Made by a program: the position numbers and the translations under genes
The notes under the pieces: model-generated
Database searches by the model: none
What the model was told of the DNA's origin: nothing
The model's input: the letters and a program-made list of their open reading frames with translations, nothing else
NCBI GenBank assembly: GCA_036245525.1
Contig: BTPG01000001.1
Span: 174,907,402-174,971,401, forward strand
DNA from: Semisulcospira habei
Lineage: Eukaryota > Mollusca > Gastropoda > Semisulcospiridae
Direction of reading: 5' to 3'
DNA length: 64,000 nt
Shown: positions 37,601 through 46,600 of the stretch, one piece after another
Numbering within the stretch: the first letter of the stretch is position 1
Layout of the letters: every line of letters begins with the position of its first letter

Positions 37601-40600
37601 GATTGCTTTAGCTCTTCAACATTCATGGGTTGACTACGCATCTTATTCTGTATTTCAGATTTCTGTTGTTTGTAATTGGCCAAATCATCCTGGACTCTCT
37701 TAAATTCGTGATCGTCAATTGTATTATCCTCTAAAGCCTTACTGATAATAAGTTTCATACTGCTCAGCTTAGCTCCAGCAAGCGTACTCAATGCTTCATG
37801 CTTCTGCAACTTTGTATGAAATCTTTTGTTAAGGGCTTCCATACCAAAGCATGCCAGACCTGCGGCAGCGCCAACACCTTCAATAGCAATTCCTATGACA
37901 CTTCCAATTCCAGTGGCAAAGAGAGCTAAACCAGTGACAGATAATCCGCTGAAACCACACCCACGGCCATTGATGTGTTGTGTACAGAATTGAAAACCGT
38001 TTTGTAACGGCGTTTGCACCGAGAGTATTTTGCTTGTTCTCCTTCCAAATACTTCAATGCTTCGGTAATATTCATTAAACGGAATGAGTCTGCCTGTAAT
38101 GTTTTATCTGGAACAATAGGATCAAGCGGCTCAGGCGGTATTTGCGGATACAGTGGTGGCATTTTTTTTATGGCAAATATTTTTATATTTTATTTAATCT
38201 TCTAATTTATTTTGCAACTCTTCCAAGGTATACAATTTGCTAGCGTAATAAAATGAAACAAGATCTATGTGTTCCAGGTTTATGAAACTTAGATAAACTA
38301 GAGTTGTTTTATCAATCACTACCTTAACAGCAGGGACACTACTCGAAACTTCAAAATCTGTGTTGATTTTTCTAATAGCAATAACAACCTTTGTTGACTC
38401 TGCTACTGTGCTATCCCACATAAGTTTGATTCCCTGTGCGATATCTGCTTCTTTCACAGCTTCCACAGATCTCATGAGAATTTCAAAAACTATTGTCGCA
38501 TCTCTATCTATGGTAAAATTTGTTGGTACGAACGAAATAGAAGTATCTGTTCTGCCTTTCCTATTTGTAAGAAGATACCTTCGTTTCCCATACTCTTGAA
38601 GTTTTAGTTTTTCTCTGCTATTGGTTTCGGAATAGCTTGGCACAAGACTTACAAGCGTTGGCTCAGAGTTAACAACTTTTCTAAATACTAAGGCTCCTTC
38701 ATCAGTAAAATAAACATAAGGACTGATAAAAACAAACTTTACGTCCCATACAATGGGGATAGGTGCAAGTGGAACAGGGGTAGGAATAATTACCCACTTA
38801 TTACCCACATGTTTTAAGCTGTAGAGCACATTACTTACAGGAGTAGGAACAGTAACATCACGAAGTTGACTAAGTTTAGGAAACTGTCTCTCAGCGCCAT
38901 CTTTTACATCATCAATTACCTTTCATTTGTACAATCCAACGGAAACAAGTTCAAGGCCATACACCTCTCCTTCCTCACCTTTTTTATCAAAATCTTGCAC
39001 GTCAGCCAAATCTTTCAACTCTATTGATGGACATGCAACTGGAATAATTCTCGGCTTTGGACCAAGACCGCTCATTTTTTATTTTAGCAAAAATAAAATT
39101 TATTTCACTTCCAACACAACATAAAAATCATGCATTACCACTGGTTTGTCATCCTGATTAGTTACATATAAGCACATTGATTCAAAGAAACTGCAGCCCA
39201 ATTTTTTAAACTGAGAATTAGGAAATCTAACAACTACATTTTCGCAATAAGGAGCAGTTCCAGGCGACACACATTTCAGCAAAGATGAAGGCTTTCCATT
39301 GTGAAGATTATCAGTAGTGCTTAGTTCTTTCAAATGAACATTTAGCACTGTGTGTACTGACAAATGAACAGGGTATCTTCCAGTTATTCTTGGTTTTTTT
39401 GGTGATAGTAGACGTCCGTCTGATTGTGACCAATCTTCATCTGGATGTGTTATTTTTTTACCTAAAAAACCAAGTAATAATAAAAGACTAATTGATAAAG
39501 AAAACTGACCACTTTTCGGAAATTCAATTGTGACAAGTAAATTAGCTGGGTTTAAAGTTGCTTTAATTTTAAATTCATTTTGAAGCCATTCAGCTAAAGT
39601 ACAAAAGTCATAATACCCAGCTCGTAAAATATCACCCTTCTCAATACCATCGAGAGTTCCACTTACAGAATAATTTTTATCATCTGTTACATTAAACCAC
39701 TTTACTGTATAGAACATTTCATGGATAGCTACAGCCTTACTACCATCACGATTATCAATCCCATTAGTTAACCACACTGGTTTGCTTGTGTCAATATTTG
39801 TTAAGGTTATAAACATTTTTTATTATCACATAAAAAAAGGATGGAATTTAAATCACCAACCATTACCACTACAAATGCATTTCAATTTAATGTGGATGCC
39901 AAATATAATGTCGCCCCTACTTATGAACAGAAAATAATTCAGCTAAATCAACTTGACATAGCTGTAAGCGAACAAGATTTATTTCAAGTCAAAGTACCCA
40001 ACCCTTTTGATCATTACCTAAACCCTCCAATAACAGATGATGCTACTGCAAGAAAGTGGTCTTCAAGTCCACTACAGATGTTCCAAAACCAACTCAACTT
40101 TGCTATACTATGCTCAACTACAGGCTGTGGTGTTTCATTTACAGATCACTTGAATCACTCAAACAAACTGATTAGGTCTATGTACCGCTTCCACACGTAT
40201 TACCAGCTTAGACGTATACTGTCAGAACTCCATACACCATTACCCACTGAATCCAGTTTCAACAGGTATAACAACCCCATGGATATGAAAGCGTTTGAAC
40301 GGATTTTTAATGAATTTAACATCAGCCCCCGTGCCGGGTATGACTTTACACAAAAACTTGATGATCACAACAGCATGGGTACATTGTATTACGCTATGAG
40401 TCACAGACAATACCCACAAGATTATTATCCTGGTTACACTTCATTCTCATCAAAATCACAAGTCTGGTTAGGATCAATAGAACAGAAACAGTCTAATGCC
40501 TGTACCACATTTATCTTAGACAGGAGTGACGGGTTTACTCAAGCGGGAGTGGAGCGCGTAAATGAGTCTATCAGAACATATGTCTGGTGTTTACTAGGTG

Positions 40601-43600
40601 CACAATCATTAACAAAATCGAATATTTTGAATGGAAGTGAAAAGTTCGCCACACAAAAACAATTTTTATCGAACTTGGAAGACTCAATCAACTCAACAGT
40701 AGATATCCCGTCAAGCATACAGCGCTATCAAGACGTTCTCAGATATGCTAGATCAAAAGTTGACTTTGTAGTTGGCATCGGGTTATACATGTTGCAGTCT
40801 GATCTTCAACTCCAAATGGGGACAATAACAAATTATAATAACGAAATAATTGTTGCTGGGAGTGATCAGAAATTAGGCCTCAATCAATCTGTAAACTTAG
40901 GAGGAACAACTGCGCATATACAGTTGTTAAAACCAATACAGGCGGTTACTTCCCCTGCCCCAACACCCATACAGCCAGTAACATCATCACCTGTACCTGT
41001 ACAGACAGTAACAGCCCTGGCCCCGGATCCAACACCAACCCTTGACACACATGAGTCAGAGAGAACTGCATTGGTAATAGGCCTAACGGGATTAGGGGTT
41101 TTACTTCTTTACCTGTTTCATTAAATACCCTGTGATTAGCCCTCCTACTGTCACCAAAAAGGCCCACACATGTTCTGCCATAAAGCCAACTACCTTCCCC
41201 GCTGTACTAATAAGCCAACTGACAAGTGAGCCTAAAATACCAGGCAACGCATCCATTGCTTTCAGAGCCAATTTCTTAAGCAGGTCTGAAATATGAGACA
41301 GTTGTTTCTTTACCCATGACTGTAAATCTTTTGGGTCAGTTGGAGCTGGACTGCTACCACCACCCGTTACAGCTAACACTACAGTACTAATAATAAATCC
41401 AAGAGCAGTAAATAAACTCGCAATAGTGATACCCTGCTCTCTGAAAAGTGTTTTCAATCTCTCAGCCAAAGTTGTGTCTTCGTGAAGTATTTTCTGAATA
41501 GTTTCTCTAATCCTGTTAATCTGTGTTCTCAGTTTTTGTCTTCCAATACTAATCACTTCTAGTCGCGCTGATCTTTCTATCTGCAAATCATTTAATCTGT
41601 GTTGTATTCTTTCTTTCATTTCTGTGTCATAATTCTCATCATCAGCTGTAGCCAGTTTTTCTTTTTCCCTTTCTATGTGATTATCAAGCTCACCTAGTTT
41701 GGCTACATTATTCACCAGCTCACCTCTGATTGTCTGCAGTGATTTATCCAAGCCTGCTAACTCCCGCAAGGTTAAAGGAGAGTCACCCATTGTTTTCATA
41801 GCCTCATTTATTTGCCCTTGTGTAAATGATGTTTCGTGTATTACTGTGTTTGCTAATTCTGGCAGTCTTGTTACTTCAGTCATTTCAATTTCTTGTCCAG
41901 TTGGCAGTCTTGTTTGCGCATCATGAAGTGCACTAGCAAGACGAGGTGGTAACTGTTTATCTCCAATACCAAGTTGACGCAAGGCGCCGACACCGCCTTC
42001 ACTTTTGATTGTACTTAAAGCTCTAAACTTGCCAGGGTCTCTTTTGTTAGTCAATTGTACTTTTCCTCCATCAACAGTGTTTAAATATTAATGACCTTTT
42101 TCATATTCAAACTGATTAGGATCTGTTTCATCTGGACGGTCACCAACACTATCATAAAACGAGTTCACTTTGTCTTTTAACAGTTCGTGATACATACTAG
42201 AAGTATTTACCATTCCAGTCATATCTGTTGCACCAGTATCATAGTCATTCATGTCATCCATTTCAAAATCTTCATGGTTAAATCCTCCCGCTGCCATTGT
42301 TTTTATTAATTTTTTTTTTTGATTTTTGCATAATAAAATGACACAGTCCTATGGATCGAAGTTAGACCCATACAGAAAACTACGCGAACCTCTTGGTGTT
42401 AAGGGCATTAGACAATCAATTGTCGTCACAAACAATCCTAGCTCCATAGACCAGAACCAAATTCTTACTGTTAAGTTTCCTAACCTAGGACCCAGTGACG
42501 TTATTGTTCCTGGTACTGCACGCCTAGCATTTAATATTGAACTATCATCAGACACAGATGACAAAAGAACACTAGTTAACAACCTAGGAAGAGCAATTAT
42601 TAAGACTATTAAAGTTAAACTTGAAGGACAGGAAGTGTTTAGTCTTGACGATGCTGATGTATTCTATTGTTACAAAGATTTGTGGCTTACAAAAGAAGAA
42701 CGAGAGGATCGTATTTATCAAGGCATACAGTCAGATAGCATTATGAAAATTCGAATCAATGCCGGAGACAAAACAACCACAGAAGTCAAAGACGTTATAG
42801 TGGCAGAAACATATGGAAATAGATTTTGCATTCCACTTGAATTTGAAATCCTAACAGCGCATTTGCCTTATTACCAAGGAGCACTGAATGACCATCTGAG
42901 TTTTGAACTAATCTTTAATGACTACTCCAAAGTTATCAAACCAACTGGCACAGACGCAACATATAAGATTTCTAACATCTCTTTGGAATATGAAATTGTC
43001 ACACACACTGATTTAGCTAGACTCATACAAAATCAGTACCAGTCAAGACTGCCGATTTATTATGACCGTGTGATAAGACACAGTTTAATTAATAAAAACA
43101 AAAGTGACCAGATTTGGAACATCAACCTAAACACGCCTGCTAGGTCACTGAAAGGCATTCTTATGTTGTTTGTTGAACCAGGAAGTCCATATCAACGAGA
43201 TTCAGAAAAATTCTATGATCCAAAGATTACACATTTATCCTGCACTATCGAAGGTCGACCAAATCAAGTGTATGCGTCTGGAATGATGGGATATCAGCAC
43301 TATGATGAAATCACAAAGTATTTTGCTGGTGGAAGGATCAGAGAAAAATCAGCTAACATTGCATGTAAAGATTTACATCTGTATGACGTAAGAATCGGTG
43401 AATACCTGACAGACAAGTACGCACTGTGGCTAGATCTGCGTTCTAATGACGATAATTTCCTTCATGGCTCTGGCCGTACTATCGAAAACGGCAGTGACGG
43501 AGTCACAATTCAACTACAAAAAAAGTCTGAAAGCGATGGATCAATTAACATATATCTATATCTGATTTTTGACGCTCAGTTAAACATAGCTGAGAGCAGG

Positions 43601-46600
43601 CTAAGTAGTCACATATATTAAAAAGTCACTTAGCTTTTGAGTTGTTTTGGTTTTAATCCTTAACAGCACATTTTGAATCTCGATAAAATCTGAACATGTT
43701 AGCAGGCACATCACGCTTGTGCGGTAAACTCGACTAAACTGGGCATGAAATGGGTACAGTACTGTGTGGTCCCCACTGAGCATTAAAAGATATCAGTTTC
43801 ACTGCCGATTTCAAGTGCACCTTCCTGGTCATGAATGGGCGCAATCTATAAACACACCCTATGGCAATTGTTCATAATAATGACTACGCAAAAGCTTGTC
43901 TGGCTCGATTCTTAACGTGTTAGCAGACACGCCACGCTTGTGGGATAAAGTGGACATGAAAGGTGTTTCACTACATCGTGCCACTGACAGATTCTCTTCC
44001 TGCTTTGGCTCGGTTGTGAAAGCAGGTGTTTCTGATCAGGTTTCAAACGAAGTCAGCCAATACAGGCACCCGATTTCATGATCATACTTTTCACTAGAAA
44101 AAATGTATTCAATCTTTTGTAAGTAGATTATCGTGTGCCTGTAATATGCTACCGCCCAATTCTCTCCTCGCGTGAGTTGTTGATCTAAAATGACACTCGT
44201 AAACAGGGTGCGTGTATAGTGACTTTGAATCACTGAGGTCCCTCACTAAGAGTAGAGTATTGGGTTTTGTCTTTCAATTTCAAATACGTATTAGGTTGGT
44301 CCGCCCTTATGTGCTGATGTGTGCTTGGAATGAAAACAACAACATGTTCTCCGCACTTTATCAGACGTCGAAACACAAAAACAAAATTATTTTTCTCCAT
44401 TCTACTACTAACGTTGCGTGTCCTAATTATTTAGGAATGACCTGGTGATCTATATTTGGAGAAAAACCTATATTCAAGATTTGTCCCACAAATAAAATTT
44501 GTATTAGTGACATAGTGACATAAATGTGAAGGGTTGACACAGAACGAGAAAATCTGTTCTAGTGCCTTAGTGACATAAATGTGAAGGGTTGACACAGAAC
44601 GGATTTGTTTGGCCTGACATGTTGTGTGTGCGAGATGGTTGCCTGTGTGGGGAGTGGGGTGGGTGACGTGTGAGTGTGTCGGGCTTTGTAGGGTGGGGTG
44701 GTGTGGGGGTAAGAGGTGGGTGGTGAGACGGCGTGTACTAGTACAGGATGTGTGTGGGAGGGGGGGGGGNNNNNNNNNNNGGGGGGGGGGAGAGGTGTGG
44801 GGTGTGTGTTCTAACCGTTTCAAGTCAATGACGCAGTTAAACACGGAAGCCTTTTAGCCGCCGACATATAATATTACCTGTAGTGAATCGGCTACATTCT
44901 TCTGTGTAGTCGCAATTTCTCAGGAACGCCAACTAAGATAACGGGAGATTGAAAGTTCTGGACCGTAACGTAATTACGTACGTACTTTACCCTGATTTAG
45001 AACTATCGATACGGCATTATTGATTTAGAGTCGATGTACTCTCTCATTTGCACATCTCTGTAGGTGCCTGTTGTTTCGAACAACACTAAGTAACTTTTTA
45101 CTTTAGAACGTTTTGGTGATGTTTTATAGAACAAAACTCGCATCTGAGATGCGTCACAAAGAGGGCTACAAACAAGAAGTCCGCCATTTGTCGCTACAGG
45201 GGTTTTTGTAGCTCAGTCATGTGGTACAGTTTGCACTAAAGGGATTGGTCATGTGACGTAGGGATGAAAACAATAGCATAAACTGAGTCTATGTTCTGGG
45301 CCACTGGTTCTTTGCCGTAAACTTAACATTGCCATGTTCTCTGTTCTCTGAAGCCAGTCTTTAAACTTGGCCCAAGGGTACGTGTACCTTTCTAAACATA
45401 CCAAACATTTCAGTAACCTCCCTTAAAGGTCAAGGTCACAGGGAGTTCAAAATAGGTCAAAAGTAGCCATATTTTGACACAAATTGATTTTTCTCCGAAA
45501 TGCCTGATGGTAAGGTCTTTCAATACATGCTAATTGTAATTTTAGATGACCCATCAGAAAGGTCAAGGGACACAAGAGGTCGGCAAATGTGTGAAAATTG
45601 CCAATTTTTGGTTGACTTTAAGTTTTCATTAGCATTTTAAAACTTTAAATCAAATTTGGCACTAATGAGGTAGCTGATGGTAAGACCTTTCTATGCATAC
45701 TAGCATACTAATTTAGTCGACACATTACAAATGTCAAGGGTCACTAGGGTTGACAGATTTATGGAAAATGCAGAAAACATGGATTTTGTTAACTAGTACA
45801 GAAGCCTGTGTTCAGACGCTTGAATGCTTGCTTATTTCAGTGACCAGTTGGAAAGGTCAAGGATCAGTCATGCTCATGAGCCTTAAGGGCTTTGCCATTC
45901 TTGTTTTTTGGAGGTCTCAACTGCAGCTTTGCTGCTGCTAGAATTGCTCTGCTTATTTTGTGACAAACTTGGGATGTAACTATGAATGGAACAAACTGGG
46001 CCGGCCCCGAGCATTGTATTGTTTATTATTTTCATTGTATATTTTCACGGTACATATTCATGGTGCCAGTAATCACAAATTTCATGTCTGAAACCACTGC
46101 ACACTGACTGACATTTCATGAAGAACACAAAAATAGACATTAAACAAAGTGGGCATAAAGAACATAAGGTTAACAAGAGACATAAATCCTCATGAGCCCC
46201 CGCAACTGCAGGGGCTCATGAGGGTTTATGTCTCTTGCAGATGGGTAGCGTTCGCCTCGCCCCAGCAGCTGAGGGGTTAATACCACATTATGCTTTATCA
46301 CTACCAGGCAAAGTGATAGGATTCCCATGCACTCAGACACGTGAGGATGACTATAGACTGCTGATAGACGAAGCCCTCAAAGCCATCGAGCCGGCCATTT
46401 TTCCTGACAGGTACAAAGTGCGCTTTGTGCCTGTTATGGAGGACAGCGGACAGTTATCAGGTTTGTATGAATTGTAACATGTATTATTGTATGTGCATTT
46501 TTTTATACACAGGTAAAAGCTGGTGATGATGAAAGAGGGCAGGCACTTTTGCTCTAGAGCAAGCACAGAAGTGAATCTGTGTGCTGAGCCATTCATTGTC

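Larger units (their letters stand above)
28134..45059 (+). mobile_element. Maverick/Polinton (adintovirus-like) element
   Basis: A 16.9 kb unit bounded by about 1.03 kb inverted repeats (AG..CT ends) and a 5-bp target duplication. It encodes the defining set: a protein-primed PolB, a retrovirus-like integrase, an A32-type packaging ATPase and a double jelly-roll major capsid protein, plus small conserved genes. Mavericks are both DNA transposons and probable virus genomes of animals. The TIRs differ by several per cent and many genes are broken, so this copy is an old, inactive insertion. It lies in intron 3 of the Schlafen-like gene. An 11-N assembly gap falls in the right TIR. Confidence 0.95.

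Noticed and set aside
46235..46307. Alternative start of a gene at the ATG next to the hairpin
   Set aside because: The acceptor at 46307 joins exon 3 in phase and completes the AlbA_2 domain; the upstream open stretch is intron and ends in a repeat.
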